Assembly (NCBI RefSeq): GCF_016801985.1
Contig: NZ_JAEVLS010000001.1
Location: 124,001-188,000, forward strand
Source of the DNA: Steroidobacter gossypii
Lineage (GTDB): Bacteria > Pseudomonadota > Gammaproteobacteria > Steroidobacterales > Steroidobacteraceae
DNA: 64,000 nt
Reading direction: 5' to 3'
Position numbers and translations under genes: made by a program. Within the stretch, counting starts at the first letter, position 1. Each line of letters opens with the position of its first letter. Shown piece by piece: positions 1-9,000 of the stretch. The notes below the pieces were generated by a model. The model worked only from the letters and a program-made list of their open reading frames with translations. It had not been told where the DNA came from and did no database searches.

Positions 1-556
1 CCGCCGAGGCCAGGATCTCACCCAACGCCACCACGTTGCCGGTGCAGTAGGAGAACTCCTTGCCTGGCTCGGCGCGCATGCGCTGTTCGCTCCAGAAAGC
101 GACCCAGTCGCGCTGACGATACATTCGATCCTCGTGGCCCGCTGACTTCGGATCCCAGTCGTTGCAATCGAGCCCGCTGCGCATGGTAAGCAGATCTTCC
201 AGCGTCATCGCCGCTTTGCGGGGATCCTGCTCGAAGGCTGTGCGATGGTTCGGCAGCAACTCCATCACCTTCGCTTGCACCGACGGAATGGCTCCCTTAT
301 CGATGGCGATACCGATCAGCAGCGCGGTAATGGATTTGGTCGCGGAGCGCAGGTCCGGCGGGCGCCTGGACAGCGTGGATGCTACGGAACGACCGACGAC
401 ACGGCCGTCGACCTGCATGATGAACGACTCGAAGCCGGGATGAATGCCGCTGTCGACTTCATCGGCGATTTGTCTGGCGGGCGGCAACGTTGCATCGGCC
501 TGCGAAACGCCGACGCACAGGAAAAGAAACAACGACGCCCCTATCGATCTCAGCAT
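1..556 (-). CDS. Serine hydrolase, class C beta-lactamase family (3' part outside window)
   Basis: The first 185 residues of a reverse-strand serine hydrolase are present; the rest lies beyond position 1. A hydrophobic signal sequence (LFLFLCVGVSQA, residues 10-20) directly follows the start, so the product is probably periplasmic. The S-x-x-K active-site motif of the penicillin-binding/class C beta-lactamase fold is SATK at residues 71-74, and YCTGN at 170-174 followed by ALGEIL is where the family normally has its Y-x-N segment; here the third residue is T rather than N. Substrate cannot be told: members range from true beta-lactamases to esterases. No gene is seen immediately upstream; a repeat-containing 240-bp gap separates it from the ABC ATPase. 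Confidence 0.85.
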   Translation of the reverse strand, partial: MLRSIGASLFLFLCVGVSQADATLPPARQIADEVDSGIHPGFESFIMQVDGRVVGRSVASTLSRRPPDLRSATKSITALLIGIAIDKGAIPSVQAKVMELLPNHRTAFEQDPRKAAMTLEDLLTMRSGLDCNDWDPKSAGHEDRMYRQRDWVAFWSEQRMRAEPGKEFSYCTGNVVALGEILASA

Positions 557-704
557 CGGCAGCCTCTGAAGTCCATTGCGGCAAGCGATGCTAGTCGATG
601 TCGAAGAGCCGTAGCTGCCGCTTGTATCGATTCGCAACGCATGCCTCCTCGCAGCGACGCGCCAACTGGAGCCGCTCGCGAGTCGCTCCACCTTGCCGGG
701 GCTG

Positions 705-841
705 GCTACCAGCTGAAATCGATTGCGCCTGCTCCGCATTGGCGAGGCCGCTACCATTCGAAGTCGATTGCGACCTGCCTCATCTTGGCGAGGCCGCTAC
801 CAGCTGAAATCGATCGCGACCTGCTCCGCCTTGCCGCCGCG
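705..841. repeat. Three imperfect tandem copies (~46 bp) of an ABC ATPase gene end
   Basis: Units begin at 705, 750 and 796 with GCTACC and carry the shared core AAATCGATYGCG...CTGC..C..CTTGGCGAGGCC with changes. The third unit is the true 3' end of the ABC ATPase gene and contains its stop codon (797-799). Read on the reverse strand, the second unit would encode RQVAIDFEW-stop, almost the same tail as EQVAIDFSW-stop of the real gene, and the first unit has slipped out of frame. A further partial copy may start near 677. The spacing shows a local duplication of the gene terminus rather than an insertion sequence or CRISPR array. Confidence 0.8.
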
Positions 842-2428
842 GCCGATGCGTAGCACATGTTTGACGGCCGGCACGATGTCTTCCGGATCGTGCACGGCCA
901 TCACGATCTGCGTTCCTTGCTCGGCCAGCTGCTCGATGAAGCCGAGCACGGTAGCTCGCACATCGCCGTCGAGGCCAGTGCACGGCTCGTCGAGCAACAG
1001 CAACTCCGGGTTGTTCATCATGGCGCGCGCAAAGAGCGCCATCCGCATTTGGCCGTACGAAACTTGCCGTGGCCCGCGAGCACGGAGGTGTTCGATATTG
1101 AAGAATTCGAGCCAGCGGTCGGCGACCTTGCGATCCGCGTCGGTTGGCGCGTCGTTCAGGCCGACGCTGGCGTAGCGGCCCGAAATCACGATCTCCTCGA
1201 TCGACGTGGCTAGGTAATGATCCGCCTGCAGTTCGGGCGACACCCAACCGACGCGATGTTTCCAAGCTTCGATGTGCGTGCCCTTGGGAACACCGTCGCG
1301 CTCGATGCTTCCGCCCAGCGCAGGATGCAGATCGCCGTAGATGAGATTCAACAGCGAGCTCTTGCCCGAGCCGTTCGCGCCGAGAATGGCCCAGTTCTCC
1401 CCACGCGCGAGCGTCCAATCGAGGCCACGAATGACGGGCCGGTAGTCGCGATAGATGTCGGCGTTGCGAATCACGACCAGAGGTTTCAACTTAGCCCCGG
1501 CCGGAGTGTCGCCTTGATGCTGCGCGTTGGCGGCTCCCCTCGGCCGCGCCACTAGTTTCTCGCGCGCCTGCCCGGAAATACCGCGAAGCCGATTCGCCGC
1601 CTTGGCGGCTTCCCTCAGCCGTGTCGCTAAACCTGGTTTCTCGCGGCCAGGCTCGGAAACATCCCGCGGTTGGCTCACCGCCTTGCCGAGATGTCTCGGC
1701 GGCGAGGGTTGTTCGGTGTGCGCGATGGCGTGCTCATGGCCGATCGGCCCAGCCGACACGATGCGACCGTGTTCGAGGTGCGCGACGTGCGTGACGTTCT
1801 TCGGCAGCTCCTTGGGTCGATGTGACGTCAAGATCCAATCGTGCCCACCACGCGGTTGCTCGAGCGCTTTGCGAAGCTTTTCCTTGGCGCGCACGTCGAG
1901 GCCGTTGAACACTTCATCCAGCAACAACACCGGCGCGTTGCCAGCAAACAAACGCGCCACCAAGGTGAGCCGCCGCTGCCCATAAGACAGTGTCAGGATG
2001 CGCCGCTGCCTCAACCCCCACAGGCCGAATCTCTTCAGCACGCGCGTGACCCGCTCGCGTTGCGCCTGGGTAGGCTTGGTGAGCGGAATGTCCTCATCGA
2101 ACAATCCCGTCGTGACGACTTGCGTGACGGTGAGATTCCAGCCGTAGCGAACATACTTGTCCTGCCGATCCGGCCCCACATACGCGATTTGTTCCTTCGC
2201 AAGCGAAGACGTGCGGCGCTGCCGACCGGTGGGCGTCGGCCACATGTCGCCGCGAAGCATCTTCAACAGCATGGTTTTGCCGGAGCCATTGGCTCCGATC
2301 AGCGCCCAGCGCTCGCCTCGCCGCAAGGTGAAGCTGACTTCGTCGAGCGCCTGGTGCGCATCGAAGATCAGCGAACAATGGGCAAGCTCGATCAGCGGGG
2401 CGGATGCGACGGATGTTTTAGCGACCAC
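797..2428 (-). CDS. Double ABC-type ATPase (ModF-like)
   Basis: A 543-residue cytoplasmic protein with two complete ABC ATPase domains in one chain. Walker A motifs are GANGSGKT (45-52) and GANGSGKS (about 350), the signature sequences are LSYGQ and VSYGQ, and the Walker B segments are VLLLDE and LLLLDE. This tandem arrangement resembles ModF of E. coli; no permease or binding protein lies next to it, so transport of molybdate is not supported by context. Between the domains is an unusually long basic linker (about residues 247-318) built from a duplicated 25-27-residue segment. The start at 2428 overlaps the end of the upstream MBL-fold gene by 37 bp, suggesting co-transcription. Compared with ModF (about 490 residues) the extra length is mostly this linker. 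Confidence 0.85.
   Translation of the reverse strand: MVAKTSVASAPLIELAHCSLIFDAHQALDEVSFTLRRGERWALIGANGSGKTMLLKMLRGDMWPTPTGRQRRTSSLAKEQIAYVGPDRQDKYVRYGWNLTVTQVVTTGLFDEDIPLTKPTQAQRERVTRVLKRFGLWGLRQRRILTLSYGQRRLTLVARLFAGNAPVLLLDEVFNGLDVRAKEKLRKALEQPRGGHDWILTSHRPKELPKNVTHVAHLEHGRIVSAGPIGHEHAIAHTEQPSPPRHLGKAVSQPRDVSEPGREKPGLATRLREAAKAANRLRGISGQAREKLVARPRGAANAQHQGDTPAGAKLKPLVVIRNADIYRDYRPVIRGLDWTLARGENWAILGANGSGKSSLLNLIYGDLHPALGGSIERDGVPKGTHIEAWKHRVGWVSPELQADHYLATSIEEIVISGRYASVGLNDAPTDADRKVADRWLEFFNIEHLRARGPRQVSYGQMRMALFARAMMNNPELLLLDEPCTGLDGDVRATVLGFIEQLAEQGTQIVMAVHDPEDIVPAVKHVLRIGRGGKAEQVAIDFSW
1526..1690. repeat. ~75-bp imperfect tandem duplication inside the ABC ATPase linker
   Basis: The blocks beginning at 1526 (GTTGGCGGCTCCCCTCGGCC) and 1601 (CTTGGCGGCTTCCCTCAGCC) are followed by parallel sequence for about 75 bp, ending near 1690 where a third partial GCCTTGCCGAGATG appears. 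In the protein this gives two similar stretches, one with GKAVSQPRDVSEPGREKP and one with AANRLRGISGQAREKL, both basic and helix-prone. The duplication stays in frame and lies entirely between the two ATPase domains. Confidence 0.7.
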
Positions 2429-3252
2429 AGGGCGTTGCTGTCGGACGAGTCGCGCAGGACCCGACCGTCTTGTTCCAGTTTGAGCAGATGGGCCAGCAGC
2501 GAGCCTTGCGCCACTGGATGCAAACGAGGATCGACATCGTCATAGACGCTGACGACCAGGGTAGCCACGCTCGAGGAGCCGAGGCGGCTCAGCCGCTCGA
2601 CCACCTTGGCTTCGCGCTGCAGCCGATGCGCGACGATGCGCACGATCTCGGCTTGCGCATCTTCGATCACAAGTCCATGGCCGGGTGCGATGCGAGTCGC
2701 GGGCTCCTTCTGCAGCCGCTCGAGCGAACGCAGGTAATCGCCCATGCTGCCGTCCGGTGGGCCGATCACCACGGTGGAGCCTTGCATCAAGTGGTCGCCG
2801 GTGAACAGCAGGCCGGCGCCTTCGAGCAGATAACAAAGATGATTCGAAGCGTGACCCGGTGTGTGCAAAGCACGCAGCGCGTACTCACCGACTGTGACGC
2901 GATCGCCATCGTTCAAAACATTGCTGGGCGCGAACCCGGCGTCCTGGCGGCCATGCACCGGGGCGGGCTTGCCCATCACCTTCGCACCGGTGGCCCGAGC
3001 GAGCGTGCCCGCGGCAGGCGAATGGTCGGGATGCGTGTGAGTCGCAAGCACCGCTTCGATGTGTCGGCCGGTCTCCTGCAGGATGCGCTCGATATGGACC
3101 TCATCCTCGGGGCCCGGATCGATGACCAGGTACGGGCCATCGCCGACCAGGTACGTGTTGGTGCCCGGCCCGGTCATGAACCCTGGATTGCGCGCCACCA
3201 GGCGACGCACGCCGGGCGCAATGTGATCCAGTTGACCTGAGGACAGAGACAT
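2392..3252 (-). CDS. MBL-fold metallo-hydrolase, LACTB2-like
   Basis: A 286-residue metallo-beta-lactamase fold protein. The zinc-binding motif H-x-H-x-D-H is THTHPDHS, with GxxGT-type glycine-rich strands before it (PGTNTYLVGDG) and further histidines in TPGHASNHL and GDHLM downstream. The C-terminal 70 residues form the winged-helix-like tail found in LACTB2-type members, several of which are single-stranded RNA endoribonucleases; whether this one cuts nucleic acid is inference. I chose the start at 3252 (MSLSSGQ) because the family begins about here; an upstream in-frame extension to 3360 is basic and low in similarity. It sits directly before, and overlaps, the ABC ATPase gene on the same strand. 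Confidence 0.85.
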   Translation of the reverse strand: MSLSSGQLDHIAPGVRRLVARNPGFMTGPGTNTYLVGDGPYLVIDPGPEDEVHIERILQETGRHIEAVLATHTHPDHSPAAGTLARATGAKVMGKPAPVHGRQDAGFAPSNVLNDGDRVTVGEYALRALHTPGHASNHLCYLLEGAGLLFTGDHLMQGSTVVIGPPDGSMGDYLRSLERLQKEPATRIAPGHGLVIEDAQAEIVRIVAHRLQREAKVVERLSRLGSSSVATLVVSVYDDVDPRLHPVAQGSLLAHLLKLEQDGRVLRDSSDSNALWSLKHPSHPPR

Positions 3253-3455
3253 GGGGTGCAAGATTAACACCACCGTCGCCGGCGATGCTGCCCGGCGGCC
3301 GCCCGCGAGCGCGGCGAGCTGCTGAAAAATGCGGTGCATGACCGTCGCCCGGCGCAGCACTTGGGTATCATCGGTGCACCCAAAGAGCTTCCATGAATTC
3401 GCAGCGACAGATCTTTAGCTGGCGTTAGCTGGGCTTGAGAGGAGCGACGGCGAGC

Positions 3456-4544
3456 GTGACCCTGACAATCGTTCTCATTGCGGCCGCGGTCGGCCTGGCG
3501 CTTTTCATGCTGGGAGTGCATTACTCGGCGGCGTCATCGAAACAAGCTTCCCGAGATAGCGCCCCTCCTCGCGCAGCGCCCGCCCTTGCGGCCCCGCCGG
3601 TCCTGGAAGGCTCGCCGTTCGAAACGGAAGCGACCGCCAGCGCGCTCGCCGAGTACTACAAGCTCGCGTTCAACGTATCCGCCTTCGATTACGACATCTC
3701 CGGCGAGCACGCCGCGATTCTGTCCAGGGTCAACGACAACGCCGCCGCGGCAGTCCATCAGCGTGAATATTTCCCGCGTCGGCCCATGCTGCTGCCGAAG
3801 CTCCTGCAGGTGCTCAACGACGACGACAGCACTCGCAAGGAACTGGTGCGACTGTTACTGGAAGATCCGGCACTGGCCGGCAGCGCGTTGCAGAGAGCCA
3901 ACAGCGCGGCCTATCGATATTCGCCCGAGCCGGTGGATACGCTGGATCGTGCAGTTGTGATTCTCGGCAACGACGGCCTGCGCAGCCTGCTGGCCACCGC
4001 CATCCTGCAGCCGGTGTTCCGGCAGCCCAAAGGTTATTTCGACAACTTCGCCACGATCACTTGGGAACATGCGAGATGCACGGGCGCGGCGGCCGAAGCG
4101 TGCGCTCGCGCGCTTGGCAAAGCCGATCCATTCATCGCACAGGTGATCGGCCTGCTCGGACCGCTGGCGCGCATCGTGCTGTTTCGACTGACCATGGAAA
4201 CATATCGCGAACATCGCGACCTGCAGCCACGCGCCGAAGTATTCATTCGCGCCATGCAACTGCATGCGCCGAACGTGGCCGGCTTCATCGCCTCGACCTG
4301 GGAGTTGTCCGATCCCTCGATCCGCGCCCTGCAGGAACAGACGGACAAGATCGCGCCCGCCACCATGAGCCCGCTCGGTCAGACCATTTATTTCGGCGAG
4401 CTTTGCGGCGCGCTGGCGCTGCTGGCCAAGCGCGGCAGTTATTCCGAGGATGGCGCCAAGGCCCTGCTGATGGAACAAGGCCTGGGCCGCGACACGTCCG
4501 GCAAGATCTGGCAGGCCGCGATGGCCGCCGCCGAGCAGGAATAA
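3456..4544 (+). CDS. HDOD-domain protein, membrane anchored
   Basis: A 362-residue protein with an N-terminal membrane segment (about residues 3-22, TIVLIAAAVGLALFMLGV), a linker, and an HDOD domain over roughly residues 110-310. The HDOD core is seen in the run around LPKLLQVLND, LLLEDPALAGSALQRANSAAY and LDRAVVILGNDGLRSLL. HDOD proteins are signal-output relatives of HD phosphohydrolases that have lost the metal ligands, and are tied to regulation of motility, stress or phosphorylation signalling. A GTG start at 3456 is preferred because GAGAGGAG lies about 12 bases before it; a TTG at 3435 would overlap that ribosome binding site. Transcription is divergent from the MBL-fold gene. Confidence 0.8.
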   Translation: MTLTIVLIAAAVGLALFMLGVHYSAASSKQASRDSAPPRAAPALAAPPVLEGSPFETEATASALAEYYKLAFNVSAFDYDISGEHAAILSRVNDNAAAAVHQREYFPRRPMLLPKLLQVLNDDDSTRKELVRLLLEDPALAGSALQRANSAAYRYSPEPVDTLDRAVVILGNDGLRSLLATAILQPVFRQPKGYFDNFATITWEHARCTGAAAEACARALGKADPFIAQVIGLLGPLARIVLFRLTMETYREHRDLQPRAEVFIRAMQLHAPNVAGFIASTWELSDPSIRALQEQTDKIAPATMSPLGQTIYFGELCGALALLAKRGSYSEDGAKALLMEQGLGRDTSGKIWQAAMAAAEQE

Positions 4545-4582
4545 CCCGGGGACCGGCCCGGAACCGGCTCGCAACGACAGCC

Positions 4583-4606
4583 GTTCACTGCATATCTGTA
4601 GTGAAC
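4583..4606. promoter_or_regulatory. Perfect 7-bp inverted repeat upstream of a small membrane protein
   Basis: Arms GTTCACT (4583-4589) and AGTGAAC (4600-4606) are separated by 10 bases. The element lies between the HDOD stop and the start of a 51-codon gene at 4618, only 11 bases before that start. There is no T-run, so a transcription terminator is unlikely; it could be an operator or an mRNA hairpin that covers the ribosome binding region. Confidence 0.5.
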
Positions 4607-4617
4607 GAGACCCCGCC

Positions 4618-4773
4618 ATGCCTCCGAACCGACCGGAGCGCCCGCCGCCGGGCCTGCATCGACTGCTGAATTACGGGCGCGAGCGGGGTAAAGTGGGTTG
4701 GATCCTGCTATGGCTGCTGGGAGTCCCGATCCCGGTGCTGTTTGTACTGTTCCTGATCCGCGGCTGCACCTGA
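4618..4773 (+). CDS. Small (51 aa) single-pass membrane protein
   Basis: An open frame of 51 codons, MPPNRPERPPPGLHRLLNYG at the N-terminus, followed by a charged RERGK turn and one strongly hydrophobic helix (residues 27-47, GWILLWLLGVPIPVLFVLFL) ending in IRGCT. A basic, proline-rich cytoplasmic head followed by one transmembrane helix is the pattern of many conserved small inner-membrane proteins. The frame is clean, the codon use is like the neighbours, and it sits between two same-strand genes. I do not recognise a named family. No clear Shine-Dalgarno sequence precedes the ATG, but the inverted repeat directly upstream suggests control of its expression. Confidence 0.6.
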   Translation: MPPNRPERPPPGLHRLLNYGRERGKVGWILLWLLGVPIPVLFVLFLIRGCT

Positions 4774-4816
4774 AGCCCGGATCGACTACCGAGACACCCT
4801 CGCCGAGACAAAGGAC

Positions 4817-5170
4817 ATGCTGGTCACCTTCCGCTCGACTGCCACCGAATCCATCACCATGTTCGAGGACGTGGCGGTTCAGTTGCTCAAACTCATGGGC
4901 GCCACTGGCCGCATCCCCGGTGCGCTCGGGCCGGACGACGTGGTGCTGGCGCTGCGCCAGCTGGAGCACGCCACCGAGCAGATCAAGGCCGGCACGCACG
5001 TGACCCCGGCGCGCCCGGCCGACAACGAAGACTCCAAGAACGAGGACGAAGACGACGAGGATCGGGAGCCGCCGGTGGATCTGGCGACCCGGGCCGTGCC
5101 GTTGTTGAGCATCCTCAAGCGGGCCGCCGCCGCCAAGGCCGAGGTCATGTGGGAAGCCAAAGGCAAATAG
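4817..5170 (+). CDS. DUF1840-type conserved protein
   Basis: A 117-residue soluble protein. The N-terminus (MLVTFRSTATESITMFEDVA, then LLKLMGATGRIPGAL) and the helical C-terminal end with ILKRAAAAKAEVMWEA match my memory of DUF1840, a small family of unknown function in beta- and gammaproteobacteria. The middle (about residues 63-82) is very acidic (NEDSKNEDEDDEDRE). AAGGAC precedes the ATG at short distance. It lies 43 bp after the small membrane protein and 99 bp before the YebC-family gene, all on the same strand. Confidence 0.75.
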   Translation: MLVTFRSTATESITMFEDVAVQLLKLMGATGRIPGALGPDDVVLALRQLEHATEQIKAGTHVTPARPADNEDSKNEDEDDEDREPPVDLATRAVPLLSILKRAAAAKAEVMWEAKGK

Positions 5171-5269
5171 CCGCCCCGCCCTCACCCCGCTGATCTATCG
5201 GTCCCCGTCCCCTGACCTCGGCCTCCGACCGGGGTGCTAAACTGTGCGATCAGTTCATGGGAGCCATTC

Positions 5270-5992
5270 ATGGGCCGCATTTTCGAAGTCAGAAAGCATG
5301 CGATGTTCGCGCGCTGGAACCGCATGGCGAAGCAATTCGCGCGCATCGGCAAAGACATCACCATCGCCGTGAAGGCCGGCGGCCCCGACCCGAACACAAA
5401 CCCTACTCTGCGCCGCGTGATCCAGAACTCACGCGCCGTGAACATGCCCAAGGACAAGGTCGAAGCGGCCATCAAACGCGCCTCGGGCAAGGACGCGACC
5501 AACTTCACCGAAGTGCTGTACGAAGGTTACGCGCCGCACGGCGTCGCCGTGCTGGTCGAAACCGCCACCGACAATCCGACCCGCACGGTCGCCAACGTGC
5601 GCAGCATCTTCACCAAGCACAACGGCAATCTAGGCACCGCCAACAGCGTCAGCTTCCAGTTCAAGAAAATGGGCGTGTTCCGCCTCAACCCGGACGGCAT
5701 CGACCAGGACGATCTGGAGCTGTACCTGATCGACCACGGCCTGGAGGAGATGGGCGAGAGCACCGGCGAAAAAGGCGAGCCGCAGATCGTGGCGCGTTGT
5801 AACTTCCCGGAGTTCGGCCAGATGCAAAAGGCGCTGGAAGATCGCGGCATCGCGCCGCTGTCGGCCGAGCACGAATACATCTGTCTGACACCGACCGAGC
5901 TGCCGGAAGAACAGGCCACGGAGGTGCTGGAAATGATCGACAAGCTCGAGCAGGACGATGACGTCCAAAAGGTCTACCACACACTTCTATGA
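5270..5992 (+). CDS. YebC/PmpR-family DNA-binding regulator (divergent N-terminus)
   Basis: A 240-residue protein of the YebC family, whose members act as DNA-binding regulators and, for some, as translation factors at polyproline stretches. Family hallmarks include [20 protein letters not shown], the [14 protein letters not shown] strand and the [14 protein letters not shown] segment, as well as the full three-domain length. The N-terminus is [20 protein letters not shown], not the canonical AGHSKWANI form, so this is the paralogue subgroup closer to YeeN-like proteins. The start is supported by GGGAG seven bases upstream. There is no Holliday-junction (ruvC) gene next to it, which is where the canonical copy usually sits. 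Confidence 0.85.
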   Translation: MGRIFEVRKHAMFARWNRMAKQFARIGKDITIAVKAGGPDPNTNPTLRRVIQNSRAVNMPKDKVEAAIKRASGKDATNFTEVLYEGYAPHGVAVLVETATDNPTRTVANVRSIFTKHNGNLGTANSVSFQFKKMGVFRLNPDGIDQDDLELYLIDHGLEEMGESTGEKGEPQIVARCNFPEFGQMQKALEDRGIAPLSAEHEYICLTPTELPEEQATEVLEMIDKLEQDDDVQKVYHTLL

Positions 5993-6038
5993 CTCGGGAT
6001 CGGGCATTGCGCCACGACCCTGAGTTTGGAGTGAGCCC

Positions 6039-9000
6039 GTGTCCCTGAGCCGGCTGCAGGTCGCATTTGGCGATGACCTGTTCCTGGCCGCGCAGCAACT
6101 GGCACGCGGCGGTGCTGTCAGCGACCTGCGCATTCTGCAATCCGGGCTGGTCGTTACCGGGCAGGTGGCGGAAGGCGCGGCGGGACAGCGACATCGCGTT
6201 TACATCCGGCACGCGGCGCCCAAAGATTCACAAATTGCCGAGGCTGAGTGCAGCTGTGGCAAGGAGAGCCCGTGTCTGCATGTCGCGGCAGTCGCCATCG
6301 CTGCAGCGACCAATGCGCCGAGCGTCGCAACGCCTCAGCGGCCTGCGTCAGCATTGCAACGTGCGACCTCTGCTTCGACCGGGCCGCAGCTTCAGCAACG
6401 TCTCTATTACCTGCTGCAATCCACTTCAGCGGGCGAGCTGCAGTTATCGACTTGGGTAGGCCAGGCGCCGCCGGGCTCCACTCGACTGTCACGCGGCAGC
6501 TCCAGTCCGTTCGTACCGCGAAGTAACGGCGGCAATGATTTTCCTCGATATGTCGATACGCAGGATCGTCACATCCTGCAGGCATTGCTCGCACAAAGAA
6601 CCGATGGTCCCTGGATTCTGCGCGATGACACTGGCGTGGCGGCGCTGAACGACGTCATCGCGACCGGCCGTGCCCGCTGGCAAACATTGGACAGTGCATC
6701 GCTGAAAACCGGCAAGCCGCGGCAGACGCGCTTGTCATGGCAGCAGTTGGAAAACGGCGATCAGTATCTGCAATGTGAAGTGCTCGTCGGGGACCAGCGC
6801 GACGACGCGGTGGTCACGTTCTTCGATCTCGATGTCGCAACCTATGTCGACCCTGCCAGCAAGGAAGTCGGCGGTCTGACGCTGCCCTGCTCGCTCGAAA
6901 TATTCCGTCGCTTCTGGAACGGGCCGCCGGTCACTCCGGAGCACGCAGTGGAAGTGAACGCCGAGATCGAGAGCACCTGCCCCGCATTGCCGAAGCTGCG
7001 CACGCTCACGCCCCAGCCGCACAAGCGGCGCAGCCTGACCGCGCAGCTCTATCTCGCCGAAGATCCGATCGCCACGTTGTACTTCGTTTACAACGGGCTG
7101 CCGGTGTACAGCCGCTCGCTACGTGACGACATGACTCACGTTCGAATCGCGAAAGACACCAAGCTGTATGAAATCCCGCGCGATCGCAATGGCGAGCGTC
7201 GGATTCAGGAACGTTTCAACGCCGCCATCGCCGGTCATTCGCAGGGCCGGGACTTCTGGCTGGCTTTCATGCTGGACGGTGTACAGAAGCTGCGCGACGA
7301 AGGCTGGGACGTCGTCATCGATGACGCCTTTCCCTACCGCCTCGCTGACGCGGGCGACTGGTATGTCGACGCCGATACCGGGCGCGATCGCGAATGGTTC
7401 GATCTGAAACTTGGCCTGGTCGTGGATGGCGTGCAGATCAATCTGCTGCCCGCGCTGGTCGATTATCTGCAAGGCGCGCTCGGCAACGGCGAGGCCGGCG
7501 TGCATCGGATCGGCGATCGATTGTTCGTGCAGCTGCCCGACGGCCGCTATCTGCCCGTGCCGATCGAACGCATCCGGCGCATCGCCGATACGCTGGTCGA
7601 GCTGTTCGATCACGATGCGCTCGATAAGCAGCAACGACTGTCGTTGCCCGCATCTCAAGCCAGCCGCCTGGCGCAACTCACATCGGAGCCCGATGCGCCG
7701 GTGTTGCGCTCGGCGAATCCCGCGTTGCTCGAATCGGTCGCCGAGTTGCGCAACTTCTCGGCGATCGAGCCGCTGCAGCCGCCGGCGCGGTTCAATGCGA
7801 CGTTGCGTACGTATCAGCAGGAAGGCTTGGGCTGGCTGCAATTCCTGAGACGCTGTCATTTGGGCGGCATCCTCGCCGACGACATGGGCTTGGGCAAAAC
7901 CGTGCAGACCCTCGCCCATCTTGCCCTGGAAAAGGAACAAGGCCGGCTGACCAAGCCGTCGCTGATCGTGGCGCCGGTGAGCGTCATCGGCAATTGGCAG
8001 CGCGAGATCCAGCAGTTCGCGCCCCATTTGAAGCAACTGACGCTGCATGGCTCGCGGCGCAAGGAGCTGTTCGGCTCGATTCGCGATGTCGACATCGTCA
8101 TCACTTCCTATCCGCTGCTGCAGCTGGATAGCGAAGTGCTGACGGCGCACGAGTTTTACGTGGTGGTGATGGACGAAGCGCAGGTCATCAAGAATCCCCG
8201 CGCCAAAGTGTCTCAGGCCGCGCGGGCGTTGCGCGCCGATCATCGTCTTTGTCTCACTGGCACGCCGATGGAAAACCATCTGGGCGAGCTGTGGTCGCTC
8301 ATCGACTTTTTGCAGCCCGGCCTGCTGGGCGAGGAACGCGATTTCCAACGCCAGTACCGCAACGCCATCGAGAAGAACGACGACCGCGACCGCGCTCAAT
8401 CGCTCAGCCGGCGCATAGCGCCGTTCATCCTGCGACGGACCAAGGACGCGGTCGCGCCGGAGCTGCCGGAAAAGACCCAGATCATCGAGACCATCGCGCT
8501 CGACGAAAAACAACGGGACTTCTACGACGGAGTTCGCCTCGCCTCGCATCGACGCGTTCGCGAGACCATCGAGGAACGTGGGTTGGCGCGCAGTCAGATC
8601 ACCGTGCTCGACGCGCTGCTCAAACTCCGTCAGGCCTGCTGCGATCCACGCCTGGTCGCGTCGGGGGAGGAGAACGGCGAAGGCATTCCGTCGGCCAAAA
8701 TGGATTGGCTCAGCAATGCGCTGCCGGAGATGATCGAGGAAGGCCGTCGCATCCTGCTGTTCTCGCAGTTCACTTCGATGCTGAGCTTGATCGAGGATCA
8801 CGTTCAGCAGCTGGGCATCGATTATTTGTTGCTCACTGGCGAAACGCGCGACCGCACGCCGCTGATCGAGAGATTTCAGAGCGGCGCGGTGCCATTGTTC
8901 CTGATCAGCCTGAAGGCCGGCGGCACAGGATTGAATCTCACCGCAGCCGACACGGTCATTCATTACGACCCGTGGTGGAACCCGGCGGTCGAAGCACAAG

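Noticed and set aside
705-841. Possible CRISPR array
   Set aside because: Units are adjacent and diverged, without spacers, and one is the coding end of the neighbouring gene.
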